Below, piece by piece: positions 1 through 6,381 of a stretch of DNA of 9,283 nucleotides (position 1 is its first letter; each line of letters opens with the position of its first letter). Source of the stretch: Cloacimonetes bacterium UBA5210 (GTDB taxonomy: Bacteria > Cloacimonadota > Cloacimonadia > Cloacimonadales > Cloacimonadaceae); contig DHVK01000007.1 in NCBI GenBank assembly GCA_002412625.1, forward strand, positions 1-9,283. The letters are read 5' to 3'. The notes beneath the pieces were generated by a model, which worked only from the letters and a program-made list of their open reading frames with translations, did not search any database and had not been told where the DNA came from. The translations under genes were made by a program, and so were the position numbers.

Positions 1-25
1 GGTTCAAATCCGGGTGTCGCCTCCA
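1..25 (+). tRNA. tRNA 3' fragment, probably tRNA-Cys (5' part outside window)
   Basis: Only the last 25 bases are visible. They show a T-loop TTCAAAT (3-9), the 3' strand of the T-stem CCGGG (10-14), the 3' acceptor strand TGTCGCC (15-21), a discriminator T (22) and an encoded CCA (23-25). The acceptor sequence implies a 5' end GGCGACA. A U at position 73 together with a GGCG... acceptor is the usual bacterial tRNA-Cys arrangement, so Cys is the likely identity. The anticodon is outside the window, so the isotype is an inference while the tRNA call itself is firm. It sits 54 bases upstream of tRNA-Leu. Confidence 0.8.
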
Positions 26-79
26 AAATTTTAAGACAGGACCCAAATCTTATACTAAGTGATCTGTGGATCTTTTTGT

Positions 80-166
80 GCCGGAGTGGTGGAACAGGTA
101 GACACAAGGGACTTAAAATCCCTCGGGTGCAAGCCCGTGCCGGTTCAAGTCCGGCCTCTGGTACCA
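80..166 (+). tRNA. tRNA-Leu(UAA)
   Basis: This is a complete 87-base class II tRNA. The acceptor strands GCCGGAG (80-86) and CTCTGGT (156-162) pair with two G-U pairs, including a terminal one. The anticodon stem AGGGA/TCCCT (107-111, 119-123) encloses loop CTTAAAA with anticodon TAA at 114-116. A long variable arm CGGG...CCCG (124-137) follows, as expected for Leu, and the T-arm is GCCGG-TTCAAGT-CCGGC (139-155). Discriminator A (163) and CCA (164-166) are encoded. It should decode UUA and, by wobble, UUG. Only 6 bases separate it from tRNA-Gly, so the two are almost certainly cotranscribed. Confidence 0.97.
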
Positions 167-172
167 TTTTTA

Positions 173-247
<75 letters not shown>

Positions 248-254
248 TTTTTTT

Positions 255-926
255 ATGACGATAAAAGCGATAATATTTGATCTCGACGGCACCCTGATCG
301 ATTCCATGGGTTTGTGGCGTATGGTGGACTCAGAGTTCCTCAACACCCGGGGTATTGACGTGCCCGAAGACCTCTTTGACCATTTGCCCGGGGGCAACAG
401 CTTCATCCAAACCGCACAGTACTTTAAGGACCGCTTCGCGCTGAAGGAAACTACTTCCGAAATTATGCAGATCTGGACTGCGATGGTGACAGAACACTAT
501 GCGAAATCCGTGCCCCTCAAAGATGGTGTAAGCCAATTGTTGGAACGGTTGGCGGCTTCCGGCTTGAAACTGGGTCTGGCGACCAGCAATTCCTTTGAAC
601 TGGCGCAGACTTCACTGAGATACAACGGGGTTTGGCACTTCTTTGAGCATGCTTCTACCGGGGATATGCACCTAATGGGGAAGCCCTTTCCCGATATCTT
701 TTTGCATTGCGCGAAAGGCCTGGGGGTGGAGCCCTATGAATGCATCGCCATCGAGGATACATTGAGCGGAGTGCAGGCAGCGAAAGCTGCGGGGATGCAC
801 ACTCTGGCGATTTATGACGCGGATAGTATTCGCCAGCATGAGCAGATCAAAGCCGCTGCTGATGCCTTCTGCGCGGATTATGCCGCAATCACCCAAGAAA
901 TTATGAAGTTAAGAGAAGATATATGA
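255..926 (+). CDS. HAD-superfamily hydrolase, beta-phosphoglucomutase/GPH-like (subfamily I)
   Basis: The 223-residue protein carries all four HAD motifs. Motif I is FDLDGT with nucleophile Asp9 and acid/base Asp11. Motif II is the ATSNS stretch with Thr110, motif III is Lys143 in GKPFPD, and motif IV is Glu167-Asp168 in IEDTLSG. A helical cap insert lies between about residues 15 and 85, as in cytosolic phosphatases and phosphomutases related to beta-phosphoglucomutase and phosphoglycolate phosphatase. Substrate cannot be read from the sequence. The start is fixed because motif I lies only eight residues in and no other start codon lies between the tRNA and 255. There is no Shine-Dalgarno sequence: only seven T separate the tRNA-Gly CCA from ATG. 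Its stop overlaps the next start (ATGA, 923-926), so translation of the two genes is probably coupled. The family is certain; the reaction is unknown. Confidence 0.93.
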   Translation: MTIKAIIFDLDGTLIDSMGLWRMVDSEFLNTRGIDVPEDLFDHLPGGNSFIQTAQYFKDRFALKETTSEIMQIWTAMVTEHYAKSVPLKDGVSQLLERLAASGLKLGLATSNSFELAQTSLRYNGVWHFFEHASTGDMHLMGKPFPDIFLHCAKGLGVEPYECIAIEDTLSGVQAAKAAGMHTLAIYDADSIRQHEQIKAAADAFCADYAAITQEIMKLREDI

Positions 927-1606
927 AGCTATACATCATCATTGGCGCCTATGGCAGCGGTAAGAGCGAATACAGCATCCACTTGGCACGCAGTTTGAAA
1001 GCGCGGGGAGAGACGGTCTCTTTGGTCGATATGGACGTGGTCAACCCCTATTTCCGTACTCGCGATGTGCGTGAGGTTTTTGCCCAGGAAGGCATCGAAG
1101 TGATCGCCCCGGAAGGCCATTTTTCGCACGCTGATCTGCCGATGATATCCCCCCGCATCATGGGGGCGATTCAGAACAGCAACCGGACCGTGATATTGGA
1201 CGTGGGTGGAGATCCCGCGGGTTGCCGGACTTTGGGCAGATTTCTGGACCCCATCAACCACAGGGGCTATCATCTGCAGCTGGTCGTGAATACTTCGCGT
1301 CCCTTCACCGCCAATCCGGAAGAAATTTCCGCGATGATCACGATGCTGGAAAGCGCCTCCAAGATGAAGGTGAACGAGCTGATCTGCAATACCAACCTGA
1401 TGGAACACACCAATCAGGAACTGGTGGAAGATGGTATCCGCATGGTGGATGAAGCGGCCAAAGCACACGGGCTGGCTTTTGATACCTATCTGGTCCTGGA
1501 TGAATACGCGGATATCGTTTCAGACGGCATCTTGGGCAAGAAGCGCCTGGTATTGAACTATACGCTGAAGAAGCCCTGGGAGCGTCTGGTAATGAAGGGA
1601 ATCTGA
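923..1606 (+). CDS. SIMIBI-type P-loop ATPase (CobQ/MinD/ParA-like nucleotide-binding protein)
   Basis: The 227-residue soluble protein has a Walker A loop GAYGSGKS (residues 8-15), a VDMD segment with Asp36 and Asp38 after the second strand, and a Walker B-like ILDVGGDPAG (Asp93, Gly96). This order fits the SIMIBI class (MinD/ParA/CobQ relatives), whose members use ATP or GTP as a switch or for assembly chemistry. The Walker A is the plain GxxxxGKS form without the extra lysine of true MinD/ParA, which argues against a partitioning role. There are no membrane segments or metal-binding cysteine clusters. The conserved-looking NPYFRTRD (41-48) and GHFSHADLP stretches probably line the active site. 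The gene is joined to the HAD gene by a 4-base overlap, and a GA-rich stretch before the start could serve as a weak ribosome-binding site. No client or pathway can be assigned from context. Confidence 0.85.
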   Translation: MKLYIIIGAYGSGKSEYSIHLARSLKARGETVSLVDMDVVNPYFRTRDVREVFAQEGIEVIAPEGHFSHADLPMISPRIMGAIQNSNRTVILDVGGDPAGCRTLGRFLDPINHRGYHLQLVVNTSRPFTANPEEISAMITMLESASKMKVNELICNTNLMEHTNQELVEDGIRMVDEAAKAHGLAFDTYLVLDEYADIVSDGILGKKRLVLNYTLKKPWERLVMKGI

Positions 1607-1632
1607 TCTTCCCCGAACATTTTCCATCAACA

Positions 1633-1701
1633 GTGCTACTGCGTTAGCGGTAGTCTCAGAACCCATGCCGATCGACTGAACGAGATCGGGGCTAACAGCA
1701 C
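1633..1701 (+). ncRNA. Candidate structured RNA element in the gap upstream of the helicase gene
   Basis: Nested exact pairings are visible: GTGCT (1633-1637) with AGCAC (1697-1701), GTTAGC (1643-1648) with GCTAAC (1691-1696), and an inner hairpin CCGATC (1668-1673) with GATCGG (1684-1689). The first two helices are contiguous on the 3' side and separated by a 5-base bulge on the 5' side. A competing local hairpin, CTACTGC (1636-1642) with GCGGTAG (1647-1653, one G-T pair, loop GTTA), uses the same bases, so the two folds exclude each other. It could be a leader element of the helicase mRNA or a 3' element of the ATPase mRNA. No T-tract follows, so it is not a standard terminator. I do not recognise a known family. 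Confidence 0.35.
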
Positions 1702-1726
1702 CCGGTTATGCATCTTGCAAATCCCA

Positions 1727-1809
1727 AGCATATAAATGCCAATCATTCCGGTTTCGCAAAACTAATCCTTTACAAAATCAGCCCTTTAGGAATGATGGCA
1801 GCATATAAA
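1727..1809 (+). repeat. Inverted arms flanked by a 10-base direct repeat (possible mini-element or operator)
   Basis: GCCAATCATTCC (1738-1749) and GGAATGATGGC (1789-1799) are inverted repeats, 11 pairs with one bulged A, separated by 39 bases. Immediately outside lie exact copies of AGCATATAAA at 1727-1736 and 1800-1809, with one extra base on the left. Direct repeats bracketing inverted ends is the layout left by a small transposable element with target duplication, but at about 62 bases it would be very small and it encodes nothing. It may instead be a regulatory site or a hairpin in the helicase leader. The right repeat lies just before the helicase ribosome-binding site. Confidence 0.5.
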
Positions 1810-1813
1810 CATT

Positions 1814-1820
1814 AAAAGGA
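1814..1820 (+). promoter_or_regulatory. Ribosome-binding site supporting the TTG start of the helicase
   Basis: AAAAGGA ends 9 bases before TTG at 1830. The protein from this TTG begins directly with the helix that precedes the DEAD-box Q motif, and no better start with a Shine-Dalgarno sequence is seen nearby, so the TTG start is preferred. Confidence 0.7.
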
Positions 1821-1829
1821 CCCCATAAC

Positions 1830-3890
1830 TTGACAAAATTCATTGATATCACCCTTCCGGAGCCCATTATCAGAGCTGCAACCCAGCTCGGATACGAAAC
1901 TCTAACCCCAATACAAGATCTGGTTATTCCATGGTTAATGGAAAACAGCCGGGATCTGGTGGCACTCGCGCAGACAGGCACTGGTAAGACCGCTGCCTTC
2001 GGTTTTCCGCTGCTCAGCGGCACCGACATTGAACAAAGCGTTGTGCAGAGCATTATCCTCTGCCCGACCCGTGAATTGTGCATGCAGATCACCAGAGATC
2101 TGGAATCCTATGCCAAATATATGACCCGCATCCGCGTTACCGCCATCTACGGTGGAGCATCCATCCAAGGGCAGAAAGAAAGCCTGAGAAGCGGAGTTCA
2201 CATCGTGGTGGGAACCCCCGGCCGAGTGAACGACATGATTCGCCAAGGCGCGCTGAAGCTGGAACATGTTTCCCGCTTGGTGCTGGACGAAGCCGACGAG
2301 ATGCTGAACATGGGCTTCAAAGAAGAACTGTTTGAGATCATGAGCCATATTCCCGAAGGCAAGCAGACGATGCTGTTTTCCGCCACTATGCCCCGGGATG
2401 TAGAGCAGCTTGCTTCCACCTTCATGAAAGACCCCGAACGCTTAAGCGTGGGCGACGAGCATAAAGGCGCAGAAAACATCCAGCATTACTACTATAAAGT
2501 GCAGGCCAGGGACAAGTATGCAGCGCTGAAACGCATTGCGGACATGAGCCCGAAGATCTATGGCATTGTGTTCTGCAAAACTCGCCGGGAAACCCAGGAG
2601 ATCGCCGATAAACTGCAACAGGATGGCTATAACGCCGATGCTTTGCATGGAGATTTGTCCCAGGGACAGCGCGAACTGGTGATGAGCCGTTTCCGCAGCC
2701 GCTTTGTACCGCTGTTGATCGCCACAGACGTCGCCGCACGCGGACTAGATGTGGACGACCTTAGCCACATCATCAATTATCAGGTCCCCTCAGAACCTGA
2801 TATCTATATTCACCGCTCCGGAAGAACCGGTAGAGCCGGAAAGAGCGGTATCTCCATCACCATCATTCACAGCAAAGAAATCAGCGCTCTGCGCGCGGTG
2901 GAAAAACGCCTGGGTATGCCCATTGTATGGCAGAAAGTACCCGGCGGTCGAGAGATCTGTGAAAAGCAGCTGATGCACTTTATCGATAACATCGAGAAGG
3001 TGGAAATCAACGAAGTGGAGATGGAATCTTTCATGGGCAGTGTGTTCAAGAAACTTAGCTGGATGACTCGTGAAGAGATGATTCAGCGATTTGTGGCGGT
3101 GGAGTTTAACCGCTTTTTGAATTATTATAAAGACATCCCGGATTTGGATAATATGCAACAACTCGAAGCAAAAAAAGAGAAGAAAGACAAGAGCAGTTTT
3201 GTGTTCAGCACCTTCCGCCTGAACCTCGGCCATGATGCCGGGCTCACGAAACGCGATTTGATGAAATATATCAATAGTCTGCGTGTAGGCAGAGGAATCG
3301 AGATCGGCAGGATCGACATTTTTGGCGATTATGGCCTTGTAGATCTGGATTCTACATACGAAGCAGATTTGCTGAAATCGATCGGCCTCACCGCCTATCA
3401 GGGTAAGAAAATTCAAGCTTCGGTAGCACCTCAAAAAGGCCGCGGCCAAAGCTCCAGCAAACCCAGATACGAAGGCAAGCCCAGATACGAAGGCAAACCG
3501 AAATATGATGGCAAACCAAAGTACGAAGGCAAGCCCAAGTATGAAGGCAAGCCCAAGTATGAAGGTAAATCTTCTTTCGAAGGCAAACCCAAGTATGAAG
3601 GCAAATCTTCTTACGAAGGTAAACCTAGATATGAAGGGAAATCTACTTATGAAGGCAAATCTTCTTTCGAAGGCAAACCCAAATATGAAGGGAAATCTAC
3701 TTACGAAGGCAAGCCCAAGTATGAAGGCAAGCCAAAAGCTGAAGGCGGGACAAAGTTTGAGACCAAAGGCAGATATGCCGACAAAGATAAGCCCACCACA
3801 TTGAGCCGAAAACCTGCTTTTAGAAAAGCGGCCGGAACCGACGCCACCAAGAAAGCAAGTCCCTTCCGCAAGAAACGAGAAAGTAATTGA
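1830..3890 (+). CDS. DEAD-box ATP-dependent RNA helicase, DeaD/CsdA/DbpA-like, with hexapeptide-repeat tail
   Basis: The 686-residue protein unwinds RNA with ATP. Visible motifs are the Q motif GYETLTPIQ (21-29), motif I AQTGTGKT (47-54), PTREL (79-83), TPGR (129-132), DEAD (153-156), SAT (184-186) and motif VI HRSGRTGRAG (from 328). A DbpA-type RNA-binding domain covers about residues 457-530, which in relatives directs the enzyme to ribosomal or other structured RNA. The tail (544-639) is sixteen six-residue units of the form K-[PS]-x-[YF]-E-G, followed by a lysine/arginine-rich end. Relatives such as E. coli DeaD also have a basic tail, but this regular repeat is unusual. The start is TTG with AAAAGGA 9 bases upstream. 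The role is probably ribosome assembly, cold adaptation or mRNA turnover; deaD-like is the best family label, but orthology is not proven. A structured 223-base gap precedes it, which could hold leader regulation. Confidence 0.96.
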   Translation: MTKFIDITLPEPIIRAATQLGYETLTPIQDLVIPWLMENSRDLVALAQTGTGKTAAFGFPLLSGTDIEQSVVQSIILCPTRELCMQITRDLESYAKYMTRIRVTAIYGGASIQGQKESLRSGVHIVVGTPGRVNDMIRQGALKLEHVSRLVLDEADEMLNMGFKEELFEIMSHIPEGKQTMLFSATMPRDVEQLASTFMKDPERLSVGDEHKGAENIQHYYYKVQARDKYAALKRIADMSPKIYGIVFCKTRRETQEIADKLQQDGYNADALHGDLSQGQRELVMSRFRSRFVPLLIATDVAARGLDVDDLSHIINYQVPSEPDIYIHRSGRTGRAGKSGISITIIHSKEISALRAVEKRLGMPIVWQKVPGGREICEKQLMHFIDNIEKVEINEVEMESFMGSVFKKLSWMTREEMIQRFVAVEFNRFLNYYKDIPDLDNMQQLEAKKEKKDKSSFVFSTFRLNLGHDAGLTKRDLMKYINSLRVGRGIEIGRIDIFGDYGLVDLDSTYEADLLKSIGLTAYQGKKIQASVAPQKGRGQSSSKPRYEGKPRYEGKPKYDGKPKYEGKPKYEGKPKYEGKSSFEGKPKYEGKSSYEGKPRYEGKSTYEGKSSFEGKPKYEGKSTYEGKPKYEGKPKAEGGTKFETKGRYADKDKPTTLSRKPAFRKAAGTDATKKASPFRKKRESN
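3459..3746 (+). repeat. 18-base tandem repeat, 16 units, coding the helicase tail
   Basis: Sixteen in-frame units without gaps encode residues 544-639 of the helicase. Units are of two kinds: K-P-[KR]-Y-[ED]-G and K-S-[ST]-[YF]-E-G. The first six are all of the P kind; from unit seven S and P kinds are mixed. A four-unit block beginning KSSFEG at 3567-3638 reappears at 3657-3728 with few differences, which points to growth by duplication of 72-base blocks. The last unit (KPKAEG) is degenerate. Synonymous codon differences show that selection has kept the peptide. Confidence 0.95.
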
Positions 3891-3934
3891 CATTTGGTCA
3901 CAGATACATTTTGATGCTTCCCAAGAACAACACT

Positions 3935-3941
3935 GAAGGAG
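3935..3941 (+). promoter_or_regulatory. Ribosome-binding site fixing the GTG start of the lipoprotein gene
   Basis: GAAGGAG lies 5 bases before GTG at 3947. Starting there gives a compact signal peptide (MRKIF then a hydrophobic run ending at the lipobox cysteine), whereas the longer in-frame extension back to 3887 adds about 20 unlikely residues. Confidence 0.85.
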
Positions 3942-3946
3942 TAACC

Positions 3947-4339
3947 GTGAGAAAGATATTCATTTTGCTTCTCATTCTTTTAGCTTTGATCGGTCTTGCT
4001 GCCTGTGGCAACAAGCCTGAGAACACCGCCAAAGCATTCTTCAAAGCCTTGGAAATCCAGGATTTTGAACTTGCTAAGAAACTTGCCACACCGGAAGGTC
4101 AGGAACTGCTTTCGATCATTCAATCCTTTTCCGAGAACATCAGTGAAGAACAAAAAGCAGAGCTGATGAGCACCAGGTATCAGGTTTTGAAAAGCACAAT
4201 CGATGGCGATGTCGCCACAGTTCAATATGAGCAGTGGGACACTAAGACACCGGATCAAAAGGAAACCCACAGCCTGCAGATGAAGAAGCTGGATGGCGCT
4301 TGGAAAGTACATTTTGTGAAGGATGATATCCAGAAGTAA
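3947..4339 (+). CDS. Small lipoprotein, DUF4878-like
   Basis: From the GTG start the protein is 130 residues. MRK is followed by a leucine/isoleucine-rich segment and a lipobox LAAC with Cys20, so it should be exported, lipidated and cleaved by signal peptidase II. The mature part, beginning GNKPENTAKAFFKALEIQDF, followed by a stretch on TPEGQELL and a C-terminal strand with W-K-V, matches the pattern of DUF4878/NTF2-like lipoproteins: a helix, then a curved sheet ending in a WKVxF-type strand. In such proteins the fold may bind a small ligand or a partner; no activity is known here. It lies 56 bases after the helicase with no terminator between, and it overlaps the next exported protein by 17 bases, suggesting that these two work together in the envelope. 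Confidence 0.85.
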   Translation: MRKIFILLLILLALIGLAACGNKPENTAKAFFKALEIQDFELAKKLATPEGQELLSIIQSFSENISEEQKAELMSTRYQVLKSTIDGDVATVQYEQWDTKTPDQKETHSLQMKKLDGAWKVHFVKDDIQK

Positions 4340-4940
4340 TCTTGTTTTTGCCTGTTTGGGCATCATAATCCCGTTACTATTAGCGAGCTCTTCCAGATCG
4401 GTTGGGGCTCGCTTTTCTGTTGCTGCGTCTGTGCTCGAAGTCCCTGTGGATAGCCTTGCATTTGCTGAGGGTGACATCTTGCTGCGCCGCGGTAATTCCC
4501 TTGTATCCGGAATGATAGCGCAGGCCTTCCCGGGAGGCAAAGGGATGTCCCACTGCGGCATCCTGATCCACCGCGGAGGGAGCTGGCAGGTGATCCACAG
4601 TATCTCCGGCGCGATCTCTGATGCTGAAGGCATCCGCATCGAAGGTTGGGAAGCGTTTGCCAGCCGGGCTAAAGCGGGGCAGCTGCGGCAGGTGCGACCA
4701 CGATTTGCCGCAGATATGGATATATTGCGCAAACAAAGCATGCATTACCTGGCGCAAAATACGCCTTTTGACCACGACTTTGAGCTATCCACAGACGATA
4801 AGCTCTATTGTTCAGAACTTGTCCGAGCGGTATATCTGGCGGCCGGTGGGGAAGACGCTTTCATCTACAAAGAGGTCGGCACCAAGCGGTTGATCGACAT
4901 GGCTAGCTTCTTTTGGCCAGAATACTGGCAGGAAATGTAA
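4323..4940 (+). CDS. Exported YiiX/YycO-like permuted papain-fold (NlpC/P60-related) protein
   Basis: The 205-residue protein begins with a signal-peptide-like segment (MISRSN, then a hydrophobic run to about residue 21). It then shows the YiiX-type order: GDILLRRG (50-57), SHCGILI with candidate catalytic His77, FDHDF (149-153) and YCSELV with candidate nucleophile Cys163. His before Cys is the circularly permuted papain arrangement; relatives cleave or transfer amide or ester bonds in peptidoglycan or lipids, but the substrate here is unknown. ATG at 4323 is the first possible start because an in-frame TGA is at 4317-4319. The only Shine-Dalgarno-like GAAGG abuts the ATG, so translation probably depends on ribosomes ending the overlapping lipoprotein gene. 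Cys11 is not in a good lipobox context (F at -2), so lipidation is unlikely. Confidence 0.88.
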   Translation: MISRSNLVFACLGIIIPLLLASSSRSVGARFSVAASVLEVPVDSLAFAEGDILLRRGNSLVSGMIAQAFPGGKGMSHCGILIHRGGSWQVIHSISGAISDAEGIRIEGWEAFASRAKAGQLRQVRPRFAADMDILRKQSMHYLAQNTPFDHDFELSTDDKLYCSELVRAVYLAAGGEDAFIYKEVGTKRLIDMASFFWPEYWQEM

Positions 4941-5033
4941 ACGCTCAGGATTCCGGGGAGCACAGCGGCGGGTTACTCATCTGCCTTGACATTATCTGCA
5001 ATATTAAAAGATTGGATCAAACAGCTAAATTAC

Positions 5034-5037
5034 GGAG
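5034..5037 (+). promoter_or_regulatory. Ribosome-binding site of the M18 aminopeptidase gene
   Basis: GGAG lies 6 bases before ATG at 5044, a standard spacing. The 103-base gap before the gene also holds TTGACA at 4986-4991, but no convincing -10 box at 16-18 bases, so no promoter is called. Confidence 0.7.
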
Positions 5038-5043
5038 TTATAT

Positions 5044-6315
5044 ATGCATAAATACATCAAGGACTTCCTGAACTTTCTGGACGCGGGCAATTCCCGATTT
5101 CCTGCCAGCATGCAGATTTCAGCCCGGCTGGATGCCGCTGGTTTCACTGAACTGAACGAAGCAGACAGCTTTGAGCTAAAGATAGGCGGGAAATACTATA
5201 TCCGCCGCATGGACACCGCGATCATCGCCTTTGTGAACGGCAGCGGAAAACCGGAAGAAACGGGCTTCAATATGGCTTCCAGTCACATCGACAGTCCCGC
5301 GCTGAAGCTGAAACCCGAAAGCATAAGGTTCGACAAGGATGTATGCCGGATCGGGGTAGAGGTCTATGGTGGCCCCATTCTGCACACCTGGGTGGATCGC
5401 GAACTGGGGATTTCCGGCAGAGTAATCGTGAACGGCAAAAAGGGCTATGAAGCCCATGTGCTGGATCTGCACAAGCCCCTGGCGATAATCCCGAACGCGG
5501 CTATCCACATGAATCGTGAGATCAACAAAGGCTTTGAGTATAACAAGCAAAACCACTTACAAGCGATCTTGAGCGTAAATAAACACGAAGGCAATCCGCT
5601 GAAAGCACTGATCGCCAAAGAACTGAAGGTGAAAGAGGCCGACATCGCCGAGCTGGATCTGTATCTTTATGACCTTCAGCCGGCAAGCTTGTTGGGGCTG
5701 GAGCAAGAGATGATTGTCTCCGGCAGGCTGGATAACCTCGCCATGACCCACGCCATCCTGCAAGGTCTGCTTGATTCTAAAAAGGGAACCCGGACAGCTG
5801 TAGCCGTATTTTATGATCACGAAGAAGTGGGCAGCCAAAGCCCGCAGGGAGCATTTTCATCCCTGCTCACCGAAATCCTGGAGCGCATCGTGCTCAGTCG
5901 GGGCGGTTCCCGCGAAGACTTTTATCGCACTCTCCGCAATTCTTTCATGATTTCCGCCGATATGGCGCATGCTTTCCACCCCTCATACCCGGAGAAGTAT
6001 GATCCGGATTATAGCCCCAGGATGAATCAGGGGCCGGTGATCAAGCGCAACGCGAACCTGCGTTATGCCTCCACCGGGGATAGCAGCCTGCGTTTCATTC
6101 AGCTTTGTCAAAAAGCCAAGGTGAAGCATCAGGAATTTCTGGTGCGCAGCGATATGCCCTGTGGCAGCACCGTGGGCCCGGTGGTGGCAGCCACTTTGGG
6201 CATTCACACGGTGGATATCGGAAACCCGATGTGGGCGATGCATTCGATCCGCGAAACAGCCGGTGTGAAAGACCATCTGGCGCTGATCACGATCCTTAAG
6301 GAGTTCTTTTCCTAA
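5044..6315 (+). CDS. apeB: M18-family zinc aminopeptidase (aspartyl aminopeptidase type)
   Basis: The 423-residue cytosolic enzyme removes N-terminal residues from peptides, in characterised relatives preferring acidic ones, using two metal ions. The expected metal ligands are all in place: His81 (SHIDSP), Asp230 (GRLDNLA), Glu261 with neighbouring general base Glu260 (DHEEVGS), Asp306 (SADMAH) and His400 (AMHSIRE). The substrate-loop motif GSTVGP is also present. The N-terminus (ARLDAAGFTELNE, then GGKYYIRR) and total length match the shorter ApeB branch rather than the longer ApeA. The usual HTDSP reads HIDSP here, a substitution beside a metal ligand. ATG is preceded by GGAG at 6 bases. 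The gene stands between gaps of 103 and 66 bases without a clear terminator on either side, so it may be its own unit or read through into the next genes. Confidence 0.95.
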   Translation: MHKYIKDFLNFLDAGNSRFPASMQISARLDAAGFTELNEADSFELKIGGKYYIRRMDTAIIAFVNGSGKPEETGFNMASSHIDSPALKLKPESIRFDKDVCRIGVEVYGGPILHTWVDRELGISGRVIVNGKKGYEAHVLDLHKPLAIIPNAAIHMNREINKGFEYNKQNHLQAILSVNKHEGNPLKALIAKELKVKEADIAELDLYLYDLQPASLLGLEQEMIVSGRLDNLAMTHAILQGLLDSKKGTRTAVAVFYDHEEVGSQSPQGAFSSLLTEILERIVLSRGGSREDFYRTLRNSFMISADMAHAFHPSYPEKYDPDYSPRMNQGPVIKRNANLRYASTGDSSLRFIQLCQKAKVKHQEFLVRSDMPCGSTVGPVVAATLGIHTVDIGNPMWAMHSIRETAGVKDHLALITILKEFFS

Positions 6316-6368
6316 GCCGGAAGAGCAGCGCTCCGCCAACAAATAACACAAAAAAATATAAAAATAAC

Positions 6369-6372
6369 GAGG
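6369..6372 (+). promoter_or_regulatory. Ribosome-binding site of the DUF1015 gene
   Basis: GAGG lies 9 bases before ATG at 6382. The stretch just upstream (about 6346-6366) is strongly A-rich, which commonly helps ribosome loading. Confidence 0.65.
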
Positions 6373-6381
6373 TATATCCCA

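Noticed and set aside
61..77. GATC-tgtg-GATC followed by five T, between tRNA-Cys and tRNA-Leu, as a terminator
   Set aside because: The stem is only 4 bp with low GC, and the T-run leads directly into tRNA-Leu; it is too weak to call.
1520..1705. Minus-strand frame whose part at 1607-1705 reads protein-like (SPDLVQSIGMGSETTANAV and so on)
   Set aside because: It is short, has no family match that I recognise, and its 3' half is the shadow of the P-loop ATPase gene. A translated search of the 1607-1705 stretch would settle whether it is a gene remnant.
2790..3893. Long open frame on the minus strand (367 codons) opposite the helicase
   Set aside because: It is a mirror of the helicase codons and of the 18-base repeat, which stays stop-free in several frames. 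The translation is a Phe/Arg-rich repeat with no domain, and the sense strand is clearly the helicase.
3887..3946. Upstream extension of the lipoprotein frame to a TTG at 3887
   Set aside because: It would put about 20 non-signal residues before the signal peptide, whereas the GTG at 3947 has a strong GAAGGAG 5 bases upstream.
3980..4741. Minus-strand open frame of 253 codons opposite the lipoprotein and YiiX-like genes
   Set aside because: No motif is present, and the sense strand carries a clear lipobox and permuted papain motifs.
4986..4991. TTGACA resembling a -35 box before the M18 gene
   Set aside because: No plausible -10 hexamer lies at 16-18 bases; the nearest TATTAA at 5002 is only 10 bases away.
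6322..6335. Short GAGC-AGC-GCTC hairpin after the M18 gene
   Set aside because: The stem is 4 bp with a 3-base loop and is followed by an A-rich, not T-rich, stretch, so it is not an intrinsic terminator on this strand.
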